64,000 nucleotides of DNA from Methylobacterium phyllostachyos (GCF_900103445.1 NZ_FNHS01000013.1:62001-126000); one strand, 5' to 3'; numbered from the stretch's first letter, positions 25,091-34,017 are shown. The notes: generated by a model from the letters alone, not told the origin. Program-made: numbers and translations.

Positions 25091-26047
25091 ATGGGCTTGA
25101 CGGTCGCCGTCCAGATGGACCCGATCCAGAATATTCGGATCGCGGGGGACACCACCTTCGCCCTGCTGCTGGAGGCCCAGCGGCGGGGGCATTCCCTTCT
25201 GTACTATACCCCGGACCGGCTCTCGATGCAGGGACGGCGGGTGAGCGCCCGGGTCGAGGGGCTGACCGTCCAGGATGTCGAGGGTGCGCATTTCACCCTG
25301 GCGCCGCCGGAGCGGATCGACCTCGCCGAGGCCGACGTGGTGCTGATGCGCCAGGATCCGCCCTTCGACATGGCCTACATCACGGCCACCCACATGCTGG
25401 AGCGGATCCACCCGGAGACGCTCGTGGTGAACGACCCCTTTGAGGTGCGCAACGCCCCGGAGAAGCTGTTCGTCCTGGATTTCCCCGAGCTGATGCCGCC
25501 GACCCTGATCAGCCGCGACAAGGCGGAGATCGAGGCATTCCGGCGGGAGCATGGCACGGTGGCGATGAAGCCGCTGCACGGGCACGGGGGCGCGGCGGTC
25601 TTCAAGGTGACCGAGAAGGATCCGAATTTCGGTTCGATGTTCGACCTGTTCGCGACCACCTTTCGCGAGGCCTGGGTGATCCAGCGCTACCTCGACCGGG
25701 TGACCGAAGGGGATAAGCGGATCATCCTGGTGGACGGCGTTGCGATGGGCGCGGTGAATCGCGTGCCGGCGGCCAACGACATTCGCTCCAACATGGTCCG
25801 GGGGGGCGCAGCCTCGGCCTCCGAGCTGACCGAGCGCGAGCGCGCGATTTGCGCCACGATCGGGCCGGAGCTGGCGCGTCGGGGGCTGATCCTGGTGGGG
25901 ATCGACGTGATCGATGACCACCTGACCGAGATCAACGTCACCTCTCCCACCGGCATCCGGGCGATCCAGCGGCTCGGCGGCCCCGACCTCTCGGTCGCCG
26001 TCTGGGACGCGATCGAGGCAAGGATCGCCGCGCGCAAGGGCGTGTGA
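25091..26047 (+). CDS. gshB: Glutathione synthase
   Basis: A 318-residue ATP-grasp enzyme joining gamma-glutamylcysteine and glycine. Typical blocks are VAVQMDPIQNIRIAGDTTFALLLEA at the N-terminus, MRQDPPFDMAYITATHMLE near 90-108, the grasp segment KPLHGHGGAAVF near 160, the RIILVDGVAMGAVNRVP block and LTEINVTSPTGIRAI with the metal-binding Glu-Asn near 280. Full length for the prokaryotic family. Cytoplasmic. It converges on the CPA1 antiporter with only ten bases between. A gamma-glutamyltransferase-like enzyme is two genes on. Confidence 0.96.
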   Translation: MGLTVAVQMDPIQNIRIAGDTTFALLLEAQRRGHSLLYYTPDRLSMQGRRVSARVEGLTVQDVEGAHFTLAPPERIDLAEADVVLMRQDPPFDMAYITATHMLERIHPETLVVNDPFEVRNAPEKLFVLDFPELMPPTLISRDKAEIEAFRREHGTVAMKPLHGHGGAAVFKVTEKDPNFGSMFDLFATTFREAWVIQRYLDRVTEGDKRIILVDGVAMGAVNRVPAANDIRSNMVRGGAASASELTERERAICATIGPELARRGLILVGIDVIDDHLTEINVTSPTGIRAIQRLGGPDLSVAVWDAIEARIAARKGV

Positions 26048-26057
26048 TCGAGCCCCC

Positions 26058-27593
26058 TCAGGTGTCCGCCTTCGGCGTGGCGCTGAGTTCGGCCCAATCG
26101 AACTCCTCCTCCAACAGGTAATAGGCGTCGTCGCCGATCCGGCCGCGGTGGCGCAAGGTCAGGACCGCATCGCGGGCCGCCTCGATGGCCCGGCGCCGGG
26201 CTGCATCGGCCGGCAGGCTCTCCGGGGCCCGGCCCTCCTCGTGCTCCTCAGCCTCCGCGAGCGCCGCGCGGAACTCGGCCCGCAGGGCATCGGTGGCCGG
26301 TTCGTCCTCGGCCTCGGCGAGCGAATCGAGGGCCGCCTTGTAGGCCGCCGCCCGGGCACGCCCGGTTTCGCGTCCCACAGGATCGTCGTCCTCCAGCTTC
26401 AGGTGCGCCAGCAGCGGGCGTAGGGTCAGGCCCTGCACGATGAGGGTTCCCAGCACGGTGACGAAGGCGGCGACCACCACAAGATCCCGGCGCGGGAAAT
26501 CGGCCGGGAGCGCCAGGGCGGCCGCCACCGTCACGATGCCGCGCATCCCCGCCCAGGAGAGCGCCAGCCCTGGGCCCAGCCTGGCTTGAGCCCCCGCCTG
26601 CCGGAGGCCGAAACCGCGCAGGCCGGTGGTCGGCATAACCCAGGCGAGCCGGGTCACCACGACGGTCGCGAAGGTTGCGGCGGCAAGGATCAAGGCCTGC
26701 CACGCATCTGCGCCGGACAGCCGCTCCTGGATCGGCCCGATCTGGATGCCGATCAGCACGAACGCCAGGACGTTGAGCACGAACACCGCCGTGTCCCAGA
26801 CCGCGTAGGAAATCACCCGGGCGCGCGGTGCCGTGATCCCCGGCGCCCGGCGGGCGACGGTGACCGCGAAGGTCACGATCGTCAGGACGCCTGACAATTC
26901 CAGCCGCTCCGCCGCCAGCCAGATCCCGAACGCGACCACGAACTGCATCACGATCGCGCTCGCCGGATCGGTGACGCGCCGGGTCAGGGCCACGAAAATC
27001 AGGCCGAGGCTGGGGCCGACCAGGAGACTCGCGACGACGCCGAGCAAGAAGGCCGGCGCCACTTCGATCGGGTGGAAGCTTCCTGCCATCGCGGCGGCAA
27101 CCGCGAGCCGGTAGATCAGAAGCGAGGCGGCGTCGTTGAGCAGACTCTCGCCGCGCAGGATCGTGGCGAGCCTGTGGGGCATCGGGGCATGCTTGAGCAC
27201 CGCCAAAGCCGCCACCGCGTCGGGGGGCGCCACCACCGCGCCGAGGACGATGCAGGCGGAGAACGGCAGGTCGGGAACGATCAGGCGCGCCACGATGGCC
27301 ACCGCAAGCGTCGTCACCACGACCGCGCCGACCGCGAGACCGAGGATCGGGCGCCAGTTCACCTTCATGTCCCGCACCGAGGCGTCGAAGCCGGCATCGA
27401 GCAGGACGGGGGCCAGGAACAGCGCGAGGGCGAGTTCGGGATCGAGCCGCAGGTTCGGCACGCCGGGCACGAAGGCGAGGCCAATGCCCCCCAGTGCGAG
27501 GAAGGCCGGGTATGGGGCTCCGAGGCGACGCGCCAGCCCTGCCAACAGGACGGCGCCGAACAGCACGCCCACAACCCACTCGAAGATCACCAT
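26058..27593 (-). CDS. CPA1-type sodium/proton antiporter
   Basis: A 511-residue cation:proton antiporter with about twelve transmembrane helices in the first 390 residues and a cytoplasmic, acidic tail. Family markers include LFLAPVLLDAGFDAS, VVAPPDAVAALAVL with the ion-binding Asp, GESLLNDAASLL with the Asn-Asp pair, and SWAGMRGIVTVAAALALP. The tail (about 400-511) is Ala/Glu-rich and helical. The ATG giving MVIFEWVVGVLFGAV is chosen because the first transmembrane helix follows at once; the frame runs open far upstream only because of the GC bias opposite the neighbouring gene. It diverges from the gamma-glutamyltransferase-like gene. Confidence 0.9.
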   Translation of the reverse strand: MVIFEWVVGVLFGAVLLAGLARRLGAPYPAFLALGGIGLAFVPGVPNLRLDPELALALFLAPVLLDAGFDASVRDMKVNWRPILGLAVGAVVVTTLAVAIVARLIVPDLPFSACIVLGAVVAPPDAVAALAVLKHAPMPHRLATILRGESLLNDAASLLIYRLAVAAAMAGSFHPIEVAPAFLLGVVASLLVGPSLGLIFVALTRRVTDPASAIVMQFVVAFGIWLAAERLELSGVLTIVTFAVTVARRAPGITAPRARVISYAVWDTAVFVLNVLAFVLIGIQIGPIQERLSGADAWQALILAAATFATVVVTRLAWVMPTTGLRGFGLRQAGAQARLGPGLALSWAGMRGIVTVAAALALPADFPRRDLVVVAAFVTVLGTLIVQGLTLRPLLAHLKLEDDDPVGRETGRARAAAYKAALDSLAEAEDEPATDALRAEFRAALAEAEEHEEGRAPESLPADAARRRAIEAARDAVLTLRHRGRIGDDAYYLLEEEFDWAELSATPKADT

Positions 27594-27737
27594 GCCTGTG
27601 AAAGAGCCGGCATGCGGCGACCGTTCCGGATGCGACCCGTCCGCAAAGCTGTTCTGTCGTGAGGTCCAGGCCCCCGCGGACTTTGCAGGCGGCGCGCGCT
27701 CGCCTAACCCTTCGGTTGGACCAAGACAGGACCCGCG

Positions 27738-29336
27738 ATGCCCGAGACGCCCGTCTTCACCGCTGCCGCCGTCGCCGCACCCCATCATCTGGCTGCGCAG
27801 GCCGGCCAGACCGTGCTGGCCCAAGGCGGCAACGCCATCGAGGCTATGGTGGCGATGGCCGCCTCCATCGCGGTGGTCTACCCGCATATGAACGGCATCG
27901 GCGGCGACGGCTTCTGGCTCGTGCGCGAGCGCGGCGGGCGGGTGCGCGGCATCGAGGCCTGTGGCCCGGCCGGGCGCCTCGCCACGATCCAGCGCTACCG
28001 CGAGAAGGAGTTCGACGCGATCCCCGCGCGTGGCCCCGACGCGATGGTCACCGTGGCTGGAGCGGTCGGCGGCTGGCGCCTCGCCCTGGAGCTGGCGCGT
28101 GCGCTGGGCGGCCGCCTGCCCCTGGAGACGCTGCTGGCGGATGCCATCAAGCAGGCCCGGGAGGGCGTGCCGGTCTCTCCCTCGGAGGCGCGCTACGTGC
28201 CCCAGGAACTCGATACCCTTCACGACGCCCCGAATTTCTCCAGGACGTTCCTCAAGGAGGGCAAGCCCTATCCGGCCGGGGCGATGCGCACCCTGCCGCA
28301 ACTGGCCGCCACGCTGGAGCAGCTCGCCCATGCGGGCCTGGGGGATTTCTACCGCGGCGATATCGGTCGTGAGATCGCCGCCGATCTGGAACGCCTCGGC
28401 GCGCCGGTGACCCGGGCGGATCTCGAGGCCTACGCGGCGGCCGAGCGGGTGCCCCTGTCGATCCGCCGGCGCGACGCGACGCTCTACAACTTCCCGCCGC
28501 CGACCCAGGGGCTCGCAGCGCTGCTGATTTTGGGGATCTTCGACCGGCTGAACGTCGCCGAAGCCGAGACCACCGACCATTACCATGGGCTGATCGAGGC
28601 GACGAAACGGGCCTTCGCGATCCGCGACCGGGTGGTGACGGATTTCAACCACCTGCGGCATGACCCCGCCGCCTTCCTGACGCCCGAGCGCCTCGCCCGG
28701 GAGGCCGCGCAGGTGGACATGCGCCGCGCCGCGCAGGTGCCCCTGCCCGATCCAGGCCACGGCGACACGGTCTGGATGGGGGCCATCGACGGGGACGGGC
28801 TTGCGGTCTCCTACATCCAGTCGGTTTATTGGGAATACGGATCCGGCACGGTTCTGCCGTCCACCGGCATCTGCTGGCAGAACCGGGGGATGTCGTTCTC
28901 CCTCGACCCGAAGGCCGTGAACCCGCTGGAGCCCGGCCGGCGCCCGTTCCACACCCTGATCCCGGCACTCGCCTGCTTCGACGACGGCCGGGTGATGAGC
29001 TACGGCAGCATGGGCGGCGACGGGCAGCCGCAATTCCAGGCCCAGATCTTCACCCGCTACGCCGATTACGGGATGTCGGTCGCCGACGCCGTCGATGCCC
29101 CGCGCCTCCTCTACGGGCGGACCTGGGGGGCGCCCTCGCTCAGCGTGAAGGTGGAGGACCGGTTCGATCCGGCCTGCATCGCGGCTTTGGGCCGCCTTGG
29201 CCATGAGCTCGAGGAACTCGGCGGCCCCTATATCGACTCGCTGGGCCATGCCGGGATGCTGGTGCGCCATCCCCGCAACGGGCGGATCGAGGCCACGCAC
29301 GATCCGCGCTCGGATGGGGGTGCAATGGGGCTTTAA
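27738..29336 (+). CDS. Gamma-glutamyltransferase family protein
   Basis: A 532-residue Ntn-hydrolase that should self-cleave into large and small subunits before Thr344 in GHGDTVWMGAID. Family blocks include AAQAGQTVLAQGGNAIEAMVA, HMNGIGGDGFWLV, GAVGGWRLALELA and YGSMGGDGQPQFQAQI. No signal peptide is visible, unlike periplasmic Ggt, so it is probably cytoplasmic. Such forms include glutathione hydrolases, cephalosporin acylases and oxamate amidohydrolase (HpxW). An AGGA site precedes the ATG. Neighbouring glutathione synthase hints at glutathione turnover, but no partner gene proves it. Confidence 0.85.
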   Translation: MPETPVFTAAAVAAPHHLAAQAGQTVLAQGGNAIEAMVAMAASIAVVYPHMNGIGGDGFWLVRERGGRVRGIEACGPAGRLATIQRYREKEFDAIPARGPDAMVTVAGAVGGWRLALELARALGGRLPLETLLADAIKQAREGVPVSPSEARYVPQELDTLHDAPNFSRTFLKEGKPYPAGAMRTLPQLAATLEQLAHAGLGDFYRGDIGREIAADLERLGAPVTRADLEAYAAAERVPLSIRRRDATLYNFPPPTQGLAALLILGIFDRLNVAEAETTDHYHGLIEATKRAFAIRDRVVTDFNHLRHDPAAFLTPERLAREAAQVDMRRAAQVPLPDPGHGDTVWMGAIDGDGLAVSYIQSVYWEYGSGTVLPSTGICWQNRGMSFSLDPKAVNPLEPGRRPFHTLIPALACFDDGRVMSYGSMGGDGQPQFQAQIFTRYADYGMSVADAVDAPRLLYGRTWGAPSLSVKVEDRFDPACIAALGRLGHELEELGGPYIDSLGHAGMLVRHPRNGRIEATHDPRSDGGAMGL

Positions 29337-29436
29337 TGAAAGGGGCCGCTTCGCAGCGAGTCCTGTGCTGGCTGCCGGATCCGGTTCCGCTTCGCTCCAC
29401 CAGTCCGGAAAAGGGGCGGTTCAAGGTAAAACGCAA

Positions 29437-29486
29437 CCTTCTCCCGGGCGCTCGCAGCGCCAGCGGAATGCGTCCCGGACCCAGCA
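29437..29486 (-). repeat. Dispersed repeat, family 2, copy A
   Basis: About 50 bases that on the minus strand read TGCTGGGTCCGGGACGCATT and continue through CCGCTGGCGCTGCGAGCGCC. A copy in the opposite orientation, roughly 85 percent identical by eye, lies at 49095-49144. Both are intergenic and downstream of genes. No transposase is attached. It belongs to the rest of the 29337-29532 gap, which otherwise shows only short GC-rich inverted repeats. Confidence 0.65.
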
Positions 29487-29532
29487 TACGAATGGCCGCG
29501 AAGCGGCTTGCAACGGAACCGGACGCCGCCCT

Positions 29533-30378
29533 TCACCCGGCCTGAACGAGCCAGCACGCCGCGCGCAGGCGAACGACCCCCGCCGCCGCATGCCCGCGCA
29601 GGGCCTGCGTCACCGCCGCCTCGGCCCGCGCGCGAAGGTCGGGCTCGGCCTCGCGGACGAGGTGCGCGGTGGGGCCGAGGTTCAGCGCCACATGGGCTGC
29701 CGCCGCGGCGGCTTCGGCGTCGGTCTCACCCCGACCGAGGACGACGTCCCGGTCAAGCGCCGCGCAGGAGACGGTCCCGAACCCGGCGTTCTTCAGCAAA
29801 GCCCCGAGTGCGTCCGCATCCGCGAAGCGGAACGGCCCCGGCGTATCGGGTGCCGGCGGCGGTGGCACCTCCGGCAGGAGCGGCATCACGGCCTCGCGCG
29901 GCACCTGCACCCACAGGTTCTCGGGAAGTGTGCGCCAGCACAGGAAGGTCAATTGTCCGCCCGGCCGCAGCATCCGGCGGATGTTGGCGAAGGCGCGGGG
30001 CGAATCCGGGAAGAACATCACGCCGAAGCGGGAGAGGGCCGCATTGAAACGGCCGAGATCCGCCTGCTCCACGTCGGCCTCGACGAAGGTGACCGGGGCC
30101 GCGCCGCCGACGCGGGTCCGGGCGGCAGCGAGGAGCGGCGCCGAGATGTCCGCCCCCGTGACGCGGCCGGCGACTCCGATCCGGCGGGCGGCCTCAAGAG
30201 TCGTCGCGCCCGAGCCGCAGCCGATATCGAGTACCGCGGCGCCGGGCTTCAGCTCCGCGCGCTCGAACAGGGCCTCGGTCAGCGGCGCGAACAGCGCGTC
30301 GAGTACCGCCTGGTTGCGAGCCCAGCGGGTGCCGACCTCGCCGTTCCAGTACTCGGCCTGGGTGATGCCGCTGGCCAT
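29533..30378 (-). CDS. Class I SAM-dependent methyltransferase
   Basis: A 281-residue methyltransferase of the UbiE/Methyltransf_25 type. Motif I, VLDIGCGSGATT, is at 49-60, followed by GADISAPLLAAARTR (motif post-I), FVEADVEQADLG and SRFGVMFFPDSPRAFANIRRMLRPGGQL. The ATG giving MASGITQAEYWNGEVGTRW fits the family's start; the frame extends upstream into the OsmC gene region without homology. Substrate not evident. It lies 14 bases downstream of the OsmC gene on the same strand, so the two probably form an operon. Confidence 0.87.
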   Translation of the reverse strand: MASGITQAEYWNGEVGTRWARNQAVLDALFAPLTEALFERAELKPGAAVLDIGCGSGATTLEAARRIGVAGRVTGADISAPLLAAARTRVGGAAPVTFVEADVEQADLGRFNAALSRFGVMFFPDSPRAFANIRRMLRPGGQLTFLCWRTLPENLWVQVPREAVMPLLPEVPPPPAPDTPGPFRFADADALGALLKNAGFGTVSCAALDRDVVLGRGETDAEAAAAAAHVALNLGPTAHLVREAEPDLRARAEAAVTQALRGHAAAGVVRLRAACWLVQAG

Positions 30379-30392
30379 GGGCGAACCTTCCC

Positions 30393-30902
30393 TCAAGCCG
30401 TGGTGGCTGCCACGGACAGCTCGGGCTTGTGATTGAGCGTCTGGAACACCACGCAATAGCGCTCGGTGAGCTTCAGGAGCTGCGCCAGCTTCTCCTCCGA
30501 CGCATCCGTATCGAGCTGGAAGAACAGGCGGATGTTGCGAAATCCGACCGGCGCCTCCTTGTCGACGCCGAGCGTGCCGCGAAAGTCGAGATCGCCCTCG
30601 GCGCTGATCGTGCCGGAGCGCAGCGGGATCTCGAGCGCGGTCGCCACAGCCTTCAGCGTCACACCCGCGCAGGCGACCAGAGCCTCCAGCAGCATGTCGC
30701 CCGAGCACAGTTCCATCCCCGAGCCGCCGGTTGCCGGATGAAGGCCGGCTTCCGCGATTGCCCGGCCGGTCTCGACCTTGCAGGCAATCTTCGTATCGTC
30801 GAGGGTCCCCCTGGCCTTGAGGGTGATGACCGCCGCGTCCGGGTTCGCGCGATACGTGTCCTTAATCGGAGCCTGGAGGGCTCGCAGCGCGGTGGCGTCC
30901 AT
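30393..30902 (-). CDS. OsmC family peroxiredoxin-like protein
   Basis: A 169-residue OsmC/Ohr-fold protein. The two reactive cysteines that define the fold are Cys78 in LVACAGVTL and Cys150 in ERYCVVFQTL; an additional Cys41 and Cys66 are present. The N-terminal part, ATALRALQAPIKDTYRANP, matches the OsmC subgroup common in rhizobia rather than Ohr. It is a cytosolic thiol peroxidase candidate for organic hydroperoxides. It precedes the methyltransferase gene. Confidence 0.87.
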   Translation of the reverse strand: MDATALRALQAPIKDTYRANPDAAVITLKARGTLDDTKIACKVETGRAIAEAGLHPATGGSGMELCSGDMLLEALVACAGVTLKAVATALEIPLRSGTISAEGDLDFRGTLGVDKEAPVGFRNIRLFFQLDTDASEEKLAQLLKLTERYCVVFQTLNHKPELSVAATTA

Positions 30903-31022
30903 GGCGTCGTCCTCTCGATGATCCCGTCCCGATCTCGGGTGCGCCGGATCGGGTTTTGGCTGCGCGAAACGCGCTGGATCAGCGGTATAGGGGCCGGCGC
31001 GGTCGACGGAAAGCGCGCGGAT

Positions 31023-32141
31023 TCAGCCGATCATTGCCGCCAGAGCCTCGGCGAGGCCGTCGACCTGCACGGCGTCGTGGGCCGCCGAGAAGGCGACGCG
31101 CAGCCGGGCGGTCCCGGGTGGTACGGTGGGCGGGCGGATCGCCACCACGAGGTAGCCCTGCGCCTCCAAGGCCGCCGAGATGTCGAGCGCCCGCTGCGCC
31201 TCGCCGATCAGCACCGGCACCACGGCGCTCTCGGCCTCTGGCAGGCCGAGGCGGGCGGTGAAGCGCCGGGCGAGATCAAGGGGCCGGGCGCGCCGCTCCG
31301 GCTCTTCCTCCAGGATCGCTAGGGCCTCCAGCGCGGCGGCGGCCGAGGCCGGCGGCAGGCCGGTCGTGTAGACGAAGCTGCGGGCGCGGCTCACCATCAG
31401 GTCGATCACCGGCCGCGAGGCGCAGAGATAGCCGCCGTAGGAGCCGAGCGCCTTCGACAGGGTGCCCATCTCCAGGGGCGCCCGCGGCCCATCCTCGACG
31501 ACGCCGATCCCGTGGGCGTCGTCCACCAGCGTCCAGGCATCGTGGTCCTGCGCCACGCCCAAAATGTCGGCCAGCGGCGCCCGGTCCCCGTCCATGCTGA
31601 AGACCCGTTCGGTCAGCACCAGGGCCTGGCCGCGACGGCCGCGATGGGCTGCCAGGATCGCCGCGAGGTCGGTGGGATCGTTGTGGCGGAACGTCAGCAC
31701 CTGCGCCCCGGATAACCGCGCCCCGGCCCACATGCAGGCATGGGAGAGTTCGTCCAGCACGATCAGGTCATCGCGGCCCGCCAGCGCCGGGGTGATCCCG
31801 AGATTGGCGAGATAACCGCTGCCGAAGACGAGGGCCGCCTCGGCGCCCTTGTGACGCGCGAGCCGCTCCTCCAGCGCGCCGAGATACGGATGGTCGCCGG
31901 TAACGAGCCGGGACCCGCCCGCCCCCGCGCCGTAGGCCGCCGCCGCTGCCTGCGCGGCCGCGATCACACGCGGGTGGTGCGACAGGCCGAGATAGTCGTT
32001 GCAGGAGAACGAGACCAGCGCCCGGCCCCGCCGAGACGCCGCCGCGCCGGTCCCCCGCTCGGTCGGCACGAGGCGACGGCGCAGGCTGCCGACTTCCAGG
32101 GCGTCGAGTTTCGTGCGGGCGAAGGCGTCGAGACTGTCCAT
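31023..32141 (-). CDS. bioF: 8-amino-7-oxononanoate synthase
   Basis: A 372-residue PLP enzyme of the alpha-oxoamine synthase family that condenses pimeloyl thioester with alanine in biotin synthesis. Diagnostic blocks are FSCNDYLGLSHHPRV near 45, GAGAGGSRLVTGDHP, FGSGYLANLG, DELSHACMWAGARLSG, VDDAHGIGV with the PLP-ring Asp, and TLSKALGSYGG with the Schiff-base Lys near residue 230. It diverges from bioA with 89 bases between, which include a perfect ten-base inverted repeat. bioB, bioD and a pimeloyl-forming gene are not in the window. Confidence 0.94.
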   Translation of the reverse strand: MDSLDAFARTKLDALEVGSLRRRLVPTERGTGAAASRRGRALVSFSCNDYLGLSHHPRVIAAAQAAAAAYGAGAGGSRLVTGDHPYLGALEERLARHKGAEAALVFGSGYLANLGITPALAGRDDLIVLDELSHACMWAGARLSGAQVLTFRHNDPTDLAAILAAHRGRRGQALVLTERVFSMDGDRAPLADILGVAQDHDAWTLVDDAHGIGVVEDGPRAPLEMGTLSKALGSYGGYLCASRPVIDLMVSRARSFVYTTGLPPASAAAALEALAILEEEPERRARPLDLARRFTARLGLPEAESAVVPVLIGEAQRALDISAALEAQGYLVVAIRPPTVPPGTARLRVAFSAAHDAVQVDGLAEALAAMIG

Positions 32142-32153
32142 CCGGTGGGGATG

Positions 32154-32196
32154 AGGCCGCGGGTGGGCCGGGTGTCAAGTTGGACGCCCGCGGCCT
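32154..32196. promoter_or_regulatory. Inverted repeat in the bioF-bioA divergent promoter region
   Basis: AGGCCGCGGG at 32154-32163 and CCCGCGGCCT at 32187-32196 are perfect ten-base arms with a 23-base spacer, placed between the divergent biotin genes. A smaller GTCAAG...CTTGAC pair overlaps at 32174-32200. No BioR box (TTAT-type palindrome) is present. It could be an operator or an RNA hairpin in the bioA leader; GC-rich chance repeats are common here. Confidence 0.35.
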
Positions 32197-32230
32197 TGAC
32201 CCGGTGCACGAGCCTCAGCATGCCGGGCAC

Positions 32231-33496
32231 ATGTCTCACGACGTGTCCCGCACGCATCTCTGGCGCCCCTACACACAGATGCGCGGTGCCGCTCCGCCCC
32301 TGGAGGCGGTGGCGACCCAGGGCAGCCGGATCATCCTCGCCGACGGACGCGAGCTCGTGGACGGCATCGCGTCCTGGTGGACCGCTGTCCACGGCTACAA
32401 CCATCCCCATATCGCCGCCGCCGTGGCCGACCAATTGGCGCGGATGCCTCACGTGATGTTCGGCGGCCTCACCCACCAGCCGGCCGAGCGGCTGGCAGCC
32501 CGGCTCGCCGCGCTGCTGCCGGGCGATCTCGACCACGTGTTCCTGAGCGATTCGGGCTCCGTCGCCGTTGAGGTTGCGCTGAAGATGGCCGCGCAGATGT
32601 GGCTCAACCGTGGGGTGAGCGGCCGGACGAAGGTGCTGGCCTTCCGCGGCGGCTACCACGGTGACACGATGGGGGCGATGTCGGTCTGTGACCCCGAGGA
32701 GGGCATGCACCGCCGCTTCGGCGCCTACCTGCCCACGCAGGTTTTTTGTGATTTGCCGCGGACGGCCGCCGAGACCGAGGCGCTCGACGCCACGCTCGCG
32801 GCCCACCGCGAGACCCTGGCGGCCGTGATCATCGAGCCCCTGGTCCAGGGGGCGGGCGGCATGCGGATGCACCCGCCGGAGGTGCTGGCGACCGTCGCGA
32901 ACCTCGCCCGCCGACACGGCCTGCCGTTGATCGCCGACGAGATCTTCACCGGCTTCGGGCGCACCGGCACTTTGTTCGCCTGCACGCAGGCCGGGATCGT
33001 GCCCGACATCCTGTGCCTCTCGAAGGCGCTGACCGGCGGCACGATGGCGCTCGCCGCCACCATCGCCCGCACGGAGGTGTTCGAGGCCTTCTGGTCCGAC
33101 GATCCGGCGGCCGCGCTGATGCACGGCCCGACCTTCATGGCCAATCCCCTGGCCTGCGCGGCGGCCAATGCCAGCCTCGATCTGTTCGAGACCGAGCCGC
33201 GCCTCGCTCAGGCCCACGCCATCGAGGTGCGGCTCGCGGACGGGCTCGAGGACCTGCGGCGCGTGCCCGGTGTTGCGGATGTCCGGATCCTCGGTGCGAT
33301 CGGAGCGGTGCAGTTCGCCAAGGCCCCCGACCTCGCCGCCCTCAAGGCGCGGCTCCTCGACCGGGGGGTCTGGGTGCGGCCGTTTGGCGACATCGTCTAT
33401 CTGACGCCCGCGCTGACCATCGGGGCGGCGGATCTCGATCGCTTGATCGCGGCGGTTACCAGGGCGGTGGCCGAGCAGGCAGCCGTGACGGCTTGA
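32231..33496 (+). CDS. bioA: Adenosylmethionine-8-amino-7-oxononanoate aminotransferase
   Basis: A 421-residue class III aminotransferase that makes 7,8-diaminopelargonate with SAM as amino donor. BioA hallmarks are the N-terminal HLWRPYTQM, GRELVDGIASWWTAVHGYNHP, DSGSVAVEVALKMA, FRGGYHGDTMGAMSVCD and SKALTGGTMALAAT with PLP Lys265, plus HGPTFMANPLACAAA. The ATG giving MSHDVSRTHLWRPYTQM is chosen for alignment with the family; a TTG 51 bases earlier is open but implausible. Divergent from bioF; presumably coregulated. Confidence 0.95.
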   Translation: MSHDVSRTHLWRPYTQMRGAAPPLEAVATQGSRIILADGRELVDGIASWWTAVHGYNHPHIAAAVADQLARMPHVMFGGLTHQPAERLAARLAALLPGDLDHVFLSDSGSVAVEVALKMAAQMWLNRGVSGRTKVLAFRGGYHGDTMGAMSVCDPEEGMHRRFGAYLPTQVFCDLPRTAAETEALDATLAAHRETLAAVIIEPLVQGAGGMRMHPPEVLATVANLARRHGLPLIADEIFTGFGRTGTLFACTQAGIVPDILCLSKALTGGTMALAATIARTEVFEAFWSDDPAAALMHGPTFMANPLACAAANASLDLFETEPRLAQAHAIEVRLADGLEDLRRVPGVADVRILGAIGAVQFAKAPDLAALKARLLDRGVWVRPFGDIVYLTPALTIGAADLDRLIAAVTRAVAEQAAVTA

Positions 33497-33627
33497 GCAC
33501 AGGTGCCCGCCACCTGTCAGCGCCAGCGGCGTCAAGCTGCAACCCGGAACCGTTTCTGCCGTTGGACCTCAGGCTGATGACGCGTGCGGCGGCCCTCGCA
33601 GCCGTACGTTGCCGGAGGGAGTGCACA

Positions 33628-34017
33628 GTGGCGGGTGAGCAGACGGGTTCGGGTGGCAATCGGCCGGTAATCCTCCTTGTCGAGGACGAGGCGCTGACGA
33701 TCATGGACCTCGGCGACGTGCTTGAGGAAGGCGGTTACGACACCGTCCAATGCGCCTCCGCCGAGCGGGCGCTCAGCATACTTCAGGCGCGGCCGGACAT
33801 CTGCGGGCTCGTGACGGACGTCCAGCTCTCGGGCAAGACGGACGGGTTCGACCTCGCCAGCTCGGTCGCGGAGGCGCGGCCGAACCTGCCGATCCTGATC
33901 GTGTCCGGTCGGGCGGCACCCGACCCAGCTCGCATGCCCGCGCATGCCGACTTCATCGCGCGGCCCTGCACGGGCGCGGATATTCTCGATCGTTTGCAAC
34001 GCCTGATGCACTGCTGA
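33628..34017 (+). CDS. Single-domain response regulator with Arg in place of the conserved Lys
   Basis: A 129-residue receiver domain without output domain. Acidic pocket Glu19-Asp20, phosphoacceptor Asp64 in TDVQL and switch residue Ser93 in VSGR are present, but the usual Lys-Pro is Arg112-Pro113 (FIARPC). The GTG start is supported by GGAGGGA eight bases upstream; an ATG at 33577 would add 17 residues. The LVTDVQLSGKTDGFDLA region matches the Fix-/Sma-type single receivers abundant in rhizobia. No histidine kinase is near. The next gene, a MarR regulator, follows after 79 bases. Confidence 0.87.
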   Translation: MAGEQTGSGGNRPVILLVEDEALTIMDLGDVLEEGGYDTVQCASAERALSILQARPDICGLVTDVQLSGKTDGFDLASSVAEARPNLPILIVSGRAAPDPARMPAHADFIARPCTGADILDRLQRLMHC

